DNA from: Adiantum capillus-veneris
Taxonomy: Eukaryota > Streptophyta > Polypodiopsida > Polypodiales > Pteridaceae
Direction of reading: 5' to 3'
Length of the DNA: 64,000 nucleotides
Assembly: GCA_014529385.2 (NCBI GenBank)
Contig: CM043962.1
Span: 37,045,098-37,109,097 of the forward strand
Under the pieces are notes generated by a model. That model was not told the DNA's origin and did no database searches. It saw nothing but the letters and a program-made list of their open reading frames with translations. This document shows, one piece after another, positions 12,157-23,237 of the stretch; within the stretch, counting starts at the first letter, position 1, and each line of letters starts with the position of its first letter. Made by a program: the position numbers and the translations under genes.

Positions 12157-15100
12157 CACAGAAGACGACCTTTGACACCTTGTAGAAATCCTTCAACCTC
12201 ATCACCTATACCTCCACATATCACATCACCCATTCCTTCATCAGGTTCCCCATCTTCGCGATCACCTTCTCCCGAAAAGCTCTCTCCTATTCTTCTACAA
12301 CAAGCTATTGTGCAACAGACTCAGCAAGGAATCATGGAGCCACTAGCTAGTGTTTTGGCCAAGGTGAACATCAAGTTCCCTACATTCAAAGGGCTGTCTT
12401 CAGAAGATGCTGACGACCATGCAAGAAGATTTGTATCTCTCTGTAGGGGACGTGGGCTGAACAGAGAAGATGCTTACTTGGTACTATTTCCATCCACCCT
12501 GGATGGCCTAGCAGATAAATGGTACAGCCAATTTGCAGAGAACCATTTTGCAACTTAGGCAGCCTTAAGACAGCAGTTCTGTGCAGCTTTCAGGCCAGGT
12601 GACTACCAGGAGAAGGTGTTGTATGAGTTGGCCAACATGGTGCTCAAACCTGAGGAGACTTTTGCGGAGCTTATGACGAAAACTAAGTCGCTGGTGGCCA
12701 AGCTTCCCCAACAACCCGGTGAATTCATGGTTAAAAAGTGGGTGGAGAAGGCGCTTCCCAAAACTTCTCAGCAAAAACTCCGAGAGAGTCTCCGACCCGA
12801 CGCCACTCTCGACGAGTTCATCGCAGCTGCTACTAGAATAGAGGGAGCTAGGAAGCTCTTCAACAACTCTCTTCAAATAGATACTCCCTCTGTGTTCTCG
12901 GAAGGTAGTCCTACTGATCCTTTAACTTCTTTACGTAGGGAACTGGAAGCCCTAAAGCTACAACGAGCTCTTCAAGAGGAGAGGTCCTTCTCTCTTAGAC
13001 AAGAGAAGCCTACACATAATGAGGCATTGGAACAGATTAAGCGCGAGTTAGAAGAGCTCAAGTGTCAGCAAGAGACTAAGGCTATGGTTTGGTGTAGCTC
13101 ATGCCGCTCTCCAAGGCACCCACCACAGGAATGCCCCCTTCGGTTTTACTGCCACTTCTGTGAAAAAGCTGGACATGAGGATAAGGATTGTTACTACCTC
13201 AAGGGATTGCGTCAAATACAACAAAATCTTGGTCCTTCTCTCCAACAAGGGCTAGCACCTGCATCCAACATGGTCTCACCCTACCGCCATCAAAACCAGT
13301 TGCCTCCTCTGCTGACAACACCCCCTATGCAGCAAGGTATGCACAACAACTTTGCACCCCACAGTTTTTATCATGCCAGTACTCCCTCAGTTCCCCAAAG
13401 TTTCTACACCTCAGCCTCAAATTCCATGCAGCAACCACCTCGTCCCCCGTTTCGTCCTTCCAATCGGCCCATACTCTGCTACAGATGCGGAGAATATGGG
13501 CATTATCAGAGCAAGTGTCCTTTACCCGAGGGGTCCCCTCCTTGTCGTCATTGCCCTGATTCGAAGGATCACTACAGTAAAGATTGTCCCAAGCAAAGGG
13601 CATCCACGTCTTCAGGCTCGACTCAGGACCAACCCGAATTCACCTTTCCGAAGATAAATTTGATTACTGTGAACACCGTGCCTCAACCTTCACCTGCTAC
13701 TCAGGTGGTTAAGCCTCTGCAAGTGGAGGAGCCTGCTGGTGTCCTTACTCGGGCACAAAGAGCAGCTCTTGGTCTCACTCTACCCACAGGTCCACCTCGC
13801 CAGTCTCCACTTCCTCACTCCGGTCTACCTGACCCAAAGGACAAGTCCTTCCCAATTGCTCAGAGCAAACCAACTTCCTTGTTATCTGACATTGATGGAG
13901 CCTTCTTAGAAGCAGTGGCTGACTTGGAACAGATTAAGGTCACAAAAGGAGCCCAGTTCGAAGGCGCCAAGCCCACAGCAGAAGCCATCTTGAAAAATAC
14001 TTTTCAGCAGGTGTCACTATACGACATGCTAAGGCTTGATGCAACACTTAGAAGTGACACCCTGTTAGTCATTCAGTCTCTGTACCCGGGGGCTGGGCCT
14101 AGTGGCGGGCACCTCCCTGTACAGCCCTTAGAGTCCTATTTGATTTCCTATCCATCTGCTCCCCTCACCGATTATAAAAGTCCTCGCCTCACTGTATCTA
14201 TTCTTGGGCACCAGCTATCCGGCGTCATTGTTGATGGAGGATCTGGAATCAATTTGATGCCCGAATTCACTATGATGGCCTTAGGTCTAAAGCCTACCCG
14301 ACCTGCTCCTTTCACTATTACATTGGCTGATCAGAGAACAGTCTACCCAGTGGGCATAGTCGACAAGGTGCCTCTGAAGGTACAAGGTTTCAATTTTAAC
14401 TTGGATTTTGTGGTAGTTAATCTTCCCCTGGTAGAGGGAGGTTATCCCTTGCTGATTGATAGGCCATGGCTACGACATACGAAAGCACTTCACGACTGGG
14501 GAACCGACGCCATGTGGATACATACTCCATGCTCTCCAATGCAACAAATTCGTCTCGAAGGAGGTATCGATCCGGTCGTTCAGCATAGCTCTTTGTCAGT
14601 AGAGTCCAACCCTGACTTGGAGCAGCCGGTCCCTCCCGATGGGTCCGATGAAGACTTACTGCAGTGGTTAGAAGCCACCTCTTCGATGCAAAGCTATGTA
14701 GTCTCTCTTCAACCTTTGCCAACAGATTCACCCTATCCCCCTGATCCTACATCTGAAGCTACACCTGAGACCAAGAATCCCAGTCAGCCAAGTGAGCCAG
14801 AACCAAGTGGACCAGTCTCAATTGAGTCAGAACCAAGTGGACCAATCTCTGGTGCCCATCCTTCAGAGGGTCCCTTGATGGAAACCGTCGGCCTGGGTGA
14901 GCCTATAACCCACCATAGAAGGGGAAAAAAGTCTCCCTTGCAAGAATTGGCCAACACCCCAGCTCCCTCCTTAGCCTCTACTCCATCTGACTCTCCACCC
15001 ATGCCGGAGCACTTTGAGGTATCTGAGGATTTACCATTTGCAGAGCTTCCATCAGGTTGGTTGCAGGAAGAGTATGCTGATTTCAACATTGATCAGACGC

Positions 15101-18000
15101 CAGCTCATAATATCCAAAGGCTAACAGAGACGACACAATCTTCTCCACCTGACGCAGCCTCAACCACTGCACCGCCTGACCCCGTCAGAGAGGTCAACCT
15201 AGGAGGCCCTGACAACCATCAGCCCATCTTATTAGCCACTTGGTTATGGGATCACCCCGCTCTACTCGACCTGGTAATCTCCTTCGTGCGCTCTTTCAAA
15301 GATGTGTTTGCCTGGTCTTACCACGATTTAGAAGGAATCCCAGCAGAGCTAGGAGTCCACACAATTCCTCTGGTTGAGGGGGCTAAGCCGGTCAGAGGAC
15401 GTGCTTACAAACTGAATCCCAAGTATGCAGAAGCAGTCAAAATCGAGTTGGAAAAAATGCAAGAAGCAGGTATTATTGTACCAGTAGAGCACTCAGAATG
15501 GTTGTCTCCTATGGTTATTGCCCCAAAGAAGCAGTCCAACAAAATTCGAGTTTGTGTCGACTATCGGGCTCTGAATAAGGTCACAATCCCGGATGGATTT
15601 CCGACACCTTTTACTGAGAGAGTCCTCGAAGATGTCGCTGGCCATGTACTGAATAGTTTTATGGACGGGTTCAACGGCTACAATCAGTTAGGAATACATC
15701 CTGACGACCAAATCAAAACAGCTTTTGTGACTCCCTTGGGTATTTTCATCTACACTAGAATGTCTTTTGGGCTTAAAAATGCACCGCCTTCTTTCAATCG
15801 CATAGTATATCTCATCTTTTGTCCTCTGCTTACTGATCACCTTCGCATATTCATGGATGACTTTTCCACCTTCTCGGGTGCTCAATGTTCGACCCCAGTA
15901 GAAAATCTAAAGGAGCATCTTGCTCAGCTCTCTGCAGTCTTCCTCAGATGCAGATAGGCACGTTTGAAGCTCAATCCGAACAAATGTCATTTTTTGGTCA
16001 CAGAGGGCACACTGTTGGGCCATGTGGTGTCTGCTCAAGGTTTGGCACCGGACCCAGAGAAGATAGTGGCCATCTTGAAGTTACCTCCTCCCATAAATCC
16101 CAAAGGTGTTCAGAGCTTTGTGGGCCACACCGGCTATCATCGCAGGTTTATACGTATGTATGCACAGGTGGCTCAACCATTGACCCGGCTCACCAGTGCT
16201 GCTGTTCCCTTCCGGTGGTCAACACCTGAGGCCGAAGCATTTGCATACCTCAAAAAACGTCTCACTGAAGCGCCTATTCTAGTTGCCCCGGATTGGGCCC
16301 TACCTTTTCATGTGCATACAGATGCCAGTCTGCTGGCTGTGGGTGCTGTGCTGACTCAGCCTAGCAAAGAGTTCAACTTGGATCGCCCTGTACATTATGC
16401 AAGTCGCCTGCTCACCAAAGCAGAGCAAAACTATAGCACCACAGAGAGGGAAGGATTGGCTATAGTGTATGCTCTACACAAATTTCGTCACTATTTGCTA
16501 GGGGTCCACTTCACAGTTATCACTGATCACCATGCCTTGCGCTATCTGCTTAATAAGCCACAGGCTGCAGGTCGAGTATGGCGATGGCTCCTCCTATTCC
16601 AAGAGTTTGATTTTGAAGTGGTACTCCGTCCTGGTAAGCATCATGTAATGGCTAACCACCTCTCTCGCATTTACACAAGCGAAGAAGCTACCGGGATTGC
16701 GGATGACTTTCCAGATAGCAGTCTTTTTAAAATAGATACAACACCGGAATGGTACGGCGAGGTCCTACATTTTCTATCTACTGGGCTGTACCCAGAGAGG
16801 GCATCCCCACTGCAAAAGAGGAGATTGTTGTTGAAGTCCAGGCCTTTCACTCTGATCGGGGGCCAGCTCTACAAAGCGAGACCAGATGGTGTTCTGAAGC
16901 GTTGTGTCTCGCCTCATGAGGTGGAGCATATTCTGGAGGATGCCCACAATGGTCCCACTGGTGGCCATTACCCTGGTCACATCACTGCTCAGAAGATATT
17001 ACAGAGTGGTCTGTGGTGGCCCTACATTTTTAAGGATGCAATAGTATATTCTAAGGTTTGTGATGTGTGCCAGAGATGTGGGCCGAAGCCGAGTAAGCAA
17101 TCCAACCGTCCTTTGCAGGTCTCGATGGCGTGGCTACCTTTTGAGAGATGGGGTTTGGACTTTGTGGGACCAATATATCCCCCGGCTCAACCAGGTAATC
17201 GCAAATATCTGCTAGTGGCTACAGACTATGCAACAAAGTGGGCAGAGGTACTAGCGACAGTAGATTGCACCGGCAATACAGTAGCCAAATTTTTATATGA
17301 AAATATTTTATGCAGATTTGGATGTCCCTTAGAGATCACCAGTGATAGAGGCAGTCATTTTGTCAATGACATGTTCTCAAATTTGTTGGCCAATTACAAG
17401 ATTTTTCATCGCAAGTCGTGCTCTTATTACCCTAGAGCCAATGGACAAGCCGAGAGCACCAACAAGGTTCTGATCGCTTTACTGAGGAAAGCATGTCATC
17501 TCCATCCAACATCGTGGGCTCAGGCTGTGCACGGCACTCTTTGGGCATACCGCACATCTTTCAAAGCAACAACAAATCAAACGCCTTTTCAACTCGCTTT
17601 CGGTTTGGAAGCCATAGCTCCATTAGAGTTCAACTCCGGTTCCCCTAGGGTGGGCAGTCTGCGTGCAAGTCGGGGCATGGAATCTGCCTCTATCTCCCGT
17701 CTCACCTTATTGGATGAAAGCCGCCTTTTAGCTTCTCGTGCTCTGCAAGCGGAACAACTTCATCGCAAAGCGTGGCATGATCGCCACCTCAGAAAGCCAA
17801 AAATAACGCAAGGCACATTGGTGCTACTCTATCAGGCAAAATATTTGAAAAAAGCAAAGAAGCTGGTTCCAGCTTGGCAAGGGCCCTTTAAAGTACAGGA
17901 GGTTTTGCCACAGAGGGCTGTCCAGTTAGTCACTTTGGAAGGCGTCCCTTCGCCACTGGTAAATGGCTCCAGAATCAAGTGCTATTACTCCTCTGAGTAA
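12157..18000 (+). pseudogene. GYP1 gag-pol polyprotein (two in-frame stops)
   Basis: A single frame interrupted only by TAG at 12556 (in gag) and TAG at 15955 (just after the RT catalytic region). Gag: capsid-like region to about 12900, then four zinc knuckles at 13093-13131, 13150-13191, 13477-13518 and 13543-13587. Protease: VDGGSGINLMP near 14230. RT: DVFAWSYHDLEGIP near 15304, CVDYRALNKV near 15550, FMDD at 15850-15861. RNase H: HTDASLLAVGAVL near 16315. Integrase: H2C2 finger 16920-17080 and catalytic D (GLDFVGP, 17153), D (TSDRGSHF, 17340) and E (NGQAEST, 17440). There is no chromodomain; it ends at TAA 17998. These enzymes copy the element RNA into DNA and insert it. The N-terminus is cut by the solo LTR. 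Confidence 0.93.
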
Positions 18001-19354
18001 AGGGTATGCAACTTTCCGCCATCTGTAGGTTCTATGGCCCATCTCTCTCCACCCCTCGAGCTTTCCACCACAATAGATGTTCTGTTACTGTCTCAGTTTT
18101 TGCTATGTTTGTAAGTTTCCGCCTTTCCTCTAAGATATCTTTTCTCCACTAAGTCCTCTTGGTAATTGGGTATTATAAGGAACTTCTACAAGAGTCCCTC
18201 CTCCTCACTGGACTCCTCCTATAATCAGTCCCTCTTCTAATTCCTCTAATGGTTTCTATCCTCAGTGTTATTTGCAATTAAGTATTAAGATCCTTCCAAA
18301 CTGCTTTCAGTCAAGCTTCTTGCGAGACTTTGTTTTGTTCAGTCTTGTTCAATCTGACAATTGGAATCTGCTTGGGGACTAGTGGGGACTCTTCTTAGAT
18401 GGCAATTGGGATAATGAGCAAGGTGTAATCAAGGACCTGGCTTGATGGGACTCCCAATGCCATACTGTCTATGGGAAGAATATAGGCTTTACTGCAGGAA
18501 CCTTAGTCTCCCAATGAGTCAAAATTACCCTCCCCTTTATCTTCTCGAAAATTGTAGCTGCTAAAAAAAAAAATTAGCACTTTGTAGCTTCTATTTGCTT
18601 CTGCTATCACTTTGTACCGAGTACCGAGTGTGACCATCGGCCCTACCCTCTCCCACAACCCCTCTCGCCCCCTACCCTAAACTCTCGACCCTATCCTCCC
18701 CTACCCTCCTCTCTCGCCCCCTACCCTCTCCCCACCCCCTCTCGTCCCTACCCTCCCCTCTCGCCCCTATCCCCCCCCCTCGCCCCTACCCTCTCCCGCA
18801 CTCCCTCTCGCCCCTATCCCCCCTCTCGCCCCTACCCTCTCTCGCACCCCCTCTCGCCCGTATCCTCCCCTCTCGCAACTACCCTATTATATCGCTCCTA
18901 TCCTCCCCTCTCGCCCCTACCCTCTCCCCACCCCCTCTCGCCCCTATCCTCCCCTCTCGCCCCTACCCTCTCCCGCACCCCCTCTCGCCCCTACCCTATT
19001 ATCTCGCCCCTACCCTCTCGCCCCTATCCTCCCCTCGCCCCTACCCTCTCGCACACCCTCTCACAGCAACCCTCGCCCCTAACCGTCCCCTCTCGCCCTA
19101 ACCTCCCACTCTCGCCCCTACTCTCTCTCAGCACCCCTCTCGCCCTGACCTCTACTTGCCCTACTGGTTCGCCCTACTGGTTCGAATTTGCTGCCCTAAA
19201 TTGTGTTTTGCAGCAAAACTAAAGCATCAAGTGCCAGCCTAAATCGTTTTGCAGAAGAAAATCCAACCTGGCCTTTTCTTCCAACCTAGCCTATATCTGA
19301 GTGCTTTTCCATCACTTGACTACTCAGAGGCTAGGTTTGTCATCCGACCTCAAC
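18001..19354 (+). other. GYP1 spacer between pol and the 3' accessory ORF
   Basis: About 600 bp of mixed sequence with an A run at 18564-18574, then the pyrimidine minisatellite. The last 190 bp (19165-19354) are unique and contain no open frame. No promoter or splice signal is convincing, although an internal or spliced RNA would be needed to express the ORF downstream. Confidence 0.6.
18628..19160 (+). repeat. Pyrimidine-rich minisatellite (CTCTCGCCCCTACCC)
   Basis: About 530 bp of almost pure C and T with interspersed GCC and TA: irregular repeats of CTCTCGCCCCTACCCTCTCC. The complementary strand is G-rich with many GGGG runs. There is no coding potential. Confidence 0.93.
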
Positions 19355-21532
19355 ATGGCAGGGGGTAGCAAGCAACAGGAGAAACAGTAAGAAGGAAGTA
19401 GCAAGAAAAAGGTAGAGTTGAAGAGGAAGAAAGCTCTGGTTGCATCAGAGAGCGAAGCAGATGAAGTATCTGCAAGCAGCAGCAGCCATGACATAGAGAA
19501 CTTTACCTCCAGTGACCCAAGTGATGAGAGCTACAAAGCAGACTCAGCAGCATCTGATGATTCCGATGTCAATTCCGAGTCAAGTGCATCCAGTGATCAA
19601 GAGGAACACTCAAAGGTGGCTCAGAAAACAGAAAAGCAGCAAATTATCACTCATGAAATCCAGAGGCCTGCTTCTTCAAAAAATCGCACAGCATTTTCAT
19701 TACATTTTCATATGCAGCAACCTCGACCATCTCTCAGCGAGGTGTTGTCGACTGCTCAGCTACGGACTCTGGGTCTCACAGAATTGGCTGATGCAAATTT
19801 ACCTAATACTATTCCAGCAGAACTGATACATCAACTGCTGAAAAACTTTCCAAAGGTCCGGGGCCACAAGCTAACAGCTACAAGGCTTGGCCATGCCATG
19901 GGTATGACCAACTTTCCAGCTGTGAAGTCTACTACTCGCACTTTCTCTTTGTTGTTCAAGGACGCGACAATTCAAGCATGTAAAGAGCTATTGAGCTCGG
20001 ATCATCCCAATTATGAGCGAAACAGACGGCTTCTCGCAATCTTCAGGTATTACTTTCTGGCTCGGGATGCCAAAGAAAACAAGGTACAAACAGATATTCT
20101 CACTACATTCTCCCACTGCGACGGGCTATACTGTTTAATCCACACTATCCCATGTGGATTCCACCAAATTCTCTTCAGCTCTCTGCAGTCTAGGGCTAAA
20201 AGATTTCGGGCCCAAGTGCAGTCTGTGCAGTTAACTTTTAGATGTTTTGCGGCGCCTCTCTTGGCATGGATCATAAACATACCTATTAACATAAATGAAG
20301 TGGATGAGGAACAGGGAACCTCGAAAGGGAAAAGGAAACCCGTGAGCATGCAAGTAGACCCCACAGTCACCAAGAAAGAGAAGATCAAGGCGAAAGTGAT
20401 GAAGGATACAGTGAAGTCTCTACTCTCCTTGCCAGTTTCTGAGAGACAGCAGACTAGGGTACATCTTCAGCGTCATACGTCTACTGCTACACCTGGTTCT
20501 GCTGTGCCGACACCATTGTCTACTGCCGCTCCTCAGGACAGGATGGTCAATTCACCCTTACAGGATTCTCTTCCTTCTTCTCCCATCTTCACTCATACAC
20601 CGGTCAACATATCACTCGCTGCACCTACAACAACAATCTCTGAGGCACCTTCTACACCGAGTATCCCTACTTCTAGCTCGCCGGTTGTGCCACCATCTGC
20701 ACCTACTTTTAGCTAGCCGACAGTGCCACATGTGCGCCCTCCAGCATCACATCCATCTCAGGGATCTTCAGGTAGGACCGACTCCACTTCTCTGTTTCAG
20801 CTTTCGGAGAAGTTGCTTCAGGACTCCAAAGCTGCTATTGCCACCATCGAGCTAGGCGTGGAGCAGTTAGCTGCAACCCACCAGCATCACTCCGCCACAT
20901 ACGCAGCTATGGAGGGATCCCTGCGAGTTGCCGAGAGTGCCATCGCAGATCGAGATGCAACGATTTTTGCACTACAGCAGGCATTGAAGATAAAGTCGAG
21001 AATTATTGATGACCTCAAAGCACAGGTGCAAGGATTTCAAGAAATGCTTATGTATGATAACAGGCCTACCCACGCTACTGTGGGATATGGATGGACTAGG
21101 CCAGGGATACAAGTCCAGAGTCCAGCTACCTTTGCAGCGCCAGCAAGTCCCTCTCAGCAGTTCATGGGACACTACCCAGCAGGTCCCTCTCAGCCCTCTC
21201 AGCAGTTCATGGGACACTACCCACAGCCCCAGGTCCAGTACTTCACTCAGCAAGAGTCTCAGATCCAGATGCCACACATGCAGAGCCAGAGTGTTCCTTG
21301 CTGTGACGGTGTTACTGGTACACACCGCCATGGTTGCGTTACTAGGCGTCCGGAGTTCACTTCAGGGCAAGTACTCCCATCCGTTGTGCAGCAGATGGCT
21401 GCTACAACCACAGGAAATCAAGGTATGCAAAGCACAGGACAACAACCGCATGGTTACACTATTGATCTAATGGCTCCTCCCGATCCGGAAGCTTCTGGAG
21501 CAGCAGTGGGGACGACCCTTTCCCTTGGGTGA
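19355..21532 (+). pseudogene. GYP1 accessory ORF3, about 725 codons, function unknown
   Basis: One frame from ATG 19355 to TGA 21530, interrupted by TAA 19388 and TAG 20714. I do not recognise the protein. The first 100 residues are Lys then Ser/Asp/Glu rich (low complexity). Residues about 110-310 look folded, with conserved-looking hydrophobic spacing (SEVLSTAQLRTLGLTELADA, LAIFRYYFLARDAKENKV, FRCFAAPLLAWIINIPI), followed by a Lys-rich basic patch (KKEKIKAKVMKD). A Pro/Ser/Thr linker leads to a coiled-coil-like stretch (about 20800-21050, ADRDATIFALQQALKIKSRI) and a Gln/Pro-rich tail. No signal peptide or convincing transmembrane segment is seen, so an env function is not supported. Lying inside the LTRs and after pol, it belongs to the element. 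Confidence 0.75.
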
Positions 21533-21637
21533 CAGGACTGTGCTCTTACCTCATCTTTCATGGTACATATAGTTACTTTTGCAGTTTCATTCAGTTTTGG
21601 CTCACCGAGACGGTGACCAGTCTTGTGGCGGGCAACC

Positions 21638-22227
21638 TGTAGCCTGCTACAGTGTCACTTCACAGGACAGGCAGTTGGACAGTTGGACAGTTAGCTACAG
21701 TTGGTCTAGTTCACACTGGACGGACCCTTTGGCTGGGAGTGACACGTGGCAGGGTACCTACGGTGGTCTAGTGGACGTCGTGGCCAGGTCACCACCACCA
21801 CTCAGTTTGGAGATAGACTTAGCTGGCTGGACATTTATGGGCCGTTGGTGGCTCTTATGGTTGTACATATCAGTAGTCGTTTTGGGAGAGTTGGGCTTAT
21901 CTTGCACGTAGTCGTCTAGAGAGTCTTACACAGAGCACTGCTTCACCATCCCTGCACATCTGAGCCTCGACACCCCATTTGTACCTGTGAGTCCTGGAGT
22001 GTGCTGCCACGCCAGAGTCTGTACATGGTTCTTGGAGCTAGTCGAGTCCACATGTTCTGGTCCACTGTTGTGTCTCTGTTGTTATCCATTGTTTCTGTGT
22101 TGTCATCCGTTGTTTCTGTGTTTCATTCTGTTTGAGAGAGTTTTCATTTGTTTGAGTGAGATTGTCACGCTCATTGCACTGAGGGGCACCCACACTGTAC
22201 AGAGCACGACGCATTATCCGCGCTACA
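21638..22227 (+). repeat. GYP1 3' LTR
   Basis: 590 bp, TGTAGCC...GCGCTACA, followed by the target duplication CTAGA. It lacks the 40-bp duplication of the 5' LTR. No classic polypurine tract is visible just upstream (GTGGCGGGCAACC only). Confidence 0.95.
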
Positions 22228-22232
22228 CTAGA

Positions 22233-22700
22233 TACCCTTGGCGATGCAACCGAAGTTATATGTGACAAGTGTAATGGCAATATCTCGCCTTTGTGCCGCT
22301 AAAACCACCTTCATTGATGGTCTCATTTCTTCAGGCCTTATTCCAAGTCAAGCCGCCAATTCTGGTGAGATGAAGTTGGCATTCGCTCCTCCATCAAAGA
22401 AGATAAGAACTTCTTAATCATGTACTTTGCCCCACGCATTACAAAGCTCTCTACTCTCATCTATCTGTTCTAGGCTCACCCACAAAATCTAGAACAAATC
22501 TTGCCTTTGTCGTCCCTTTCTTTGCATGCTCATTTGCGGCTTTGGAAGTCTCTAGCTTGTCCTCAGCCTGCTCCTTTGGTGCTATGTTAGGGCACTTCGC
22601 AAGAATGTGCCCTTTCTCTTCTTCACATACATGGGCTAGTCAGAGTCAGAACTGTCAAAGGATGCCTCCTATGGCACGATACTCAAGAGTGAAATGTAGC
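22233..22700 (-). pseudogene. Ty3/gypsy gag zinc knuckle and protease N-terminus (right half of split gene)
   Basis: On the minus strand, EEEKGHILAKCPN (about 22590-22630) resembles the second half of a zinc knuckle. FFDGGANANFISPELA (about 22345-22400) is a retropepsin active-site region with DGG in place of DSG. The continuation (C-terminal protease) is at 8879-9345, across GYP1. Stops and a frame change at the join show that it was already old when GYP1 arrived. Confidence 0.75.
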
Positions 22701-23054
22701 AAGTGGGTGTATCTTTGGCATCAAAACAACGTACATAAAACTTCCTTTCTTTCTTTCTTACACGCACACCAAAAAAACTATGGAGTGTGTGTGTCAAGTG
22801 ATCCATCCTTACCTGAGCGATGTATCTTGCCCCTAGTATGCTACATAAAATGTACACGTATGCTCAACTACAAAATTCTCTAGGTGCAAGTTAAAATGCG
22901 CATGAAATAAGTAATTGCTCTATATTAATTTCTGGATCCAATGACTCACTACAACCCAAATGCTTGACAAAAATTGTTGTGCTCAAAAGGAATGCATATC
23001 AATTTTACGAAAACAAGCACATAAATCACATGAGTGCAGTCAAGATGCACTTAC
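22701..23054 (-). other. FTSHI5 intron sequence, nothing recognised
   Basis: AT-rich sequence after the donor at 23053-23054. It is the near end of the intron that must contain the GYP1 nest if the gene continues to the left. Confidence 0.5.
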
Positions 23055-23237
23055 AATGTAGCCAGGGTTTTCATACTCGATACCAGGGCGGCTCTCATTA
23101 AACACATCAACACAAGCCACCGCAGCCTCGACATCAGCCTTTGTTACTTTCAGTCCCAGCCAATCTCTTAACCCAGATTTCCAACGGAGCATCCACTTGG
23201 AATTTGCCAGCCAATCTGGAGTAATTTTGTTTAATTT
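23055..23237 (-). CDS. FTSHI5: FTSHI5 exon (last in window), 61 codons
   Basis: Acceptor TTTTTGTACAG, donor GTAAGTGC. KLNKITPDWLANSKWM...GLKVTKADVEAAVACVDVF is the start of the region that replaces the active protease domain. The following exons (about 280 residues in the Arabidopsis protein) are not found in 1-23054. Confidence 0.87.

Larger units (their letters stand above)
9358..22227 (+). mobile_element. GYP1: near-complete Tat-like Ty3/gypsy retrotransposon
   Basis: 12.87-kb element with direct LTRs at 9358-9987 and 21638-22227, both TGTAGCC...GCTACA. The target duplication is CTAGA (9353-9357 and 22228-22232). Order: 5' LTR, leader with a tandem repeat, a solo LTR of another family (10443-12151), gag-protease-RT-RNase H-integrase in one frame (12157-18000), a pyrimidine-rich minisatellite, an accessory ORF (19355-21532), 3' LTR. 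The DGGS protease motif, the DVFAWSYHDLEGIP pre-RT motif and the lack of a chromodomain point to the plant Tat/Ogre side of Ty3/gypsy. The LTRs differ by about three substitutions and one 40-bp duplication, so the insertion is recent. Confidence 0.93.

Noticed and set aside
18628-19160. CT-rich repeats as a CRISPR-like array
   Set aside because: No constant repeat plus unique spacer structure, and the context is a plant retrotransposon.
20972-21331. Minus-strand 119-codon frame opposite ORF3
   Set aside because: Shadow of the Gln/Pro-rich sense frame.
19355-21532. ORF3 as an envelope gene
   Set aside because: No signal peptide, transmembrane anchor or cysteine pattern. The tail is Gln/Pro rich.
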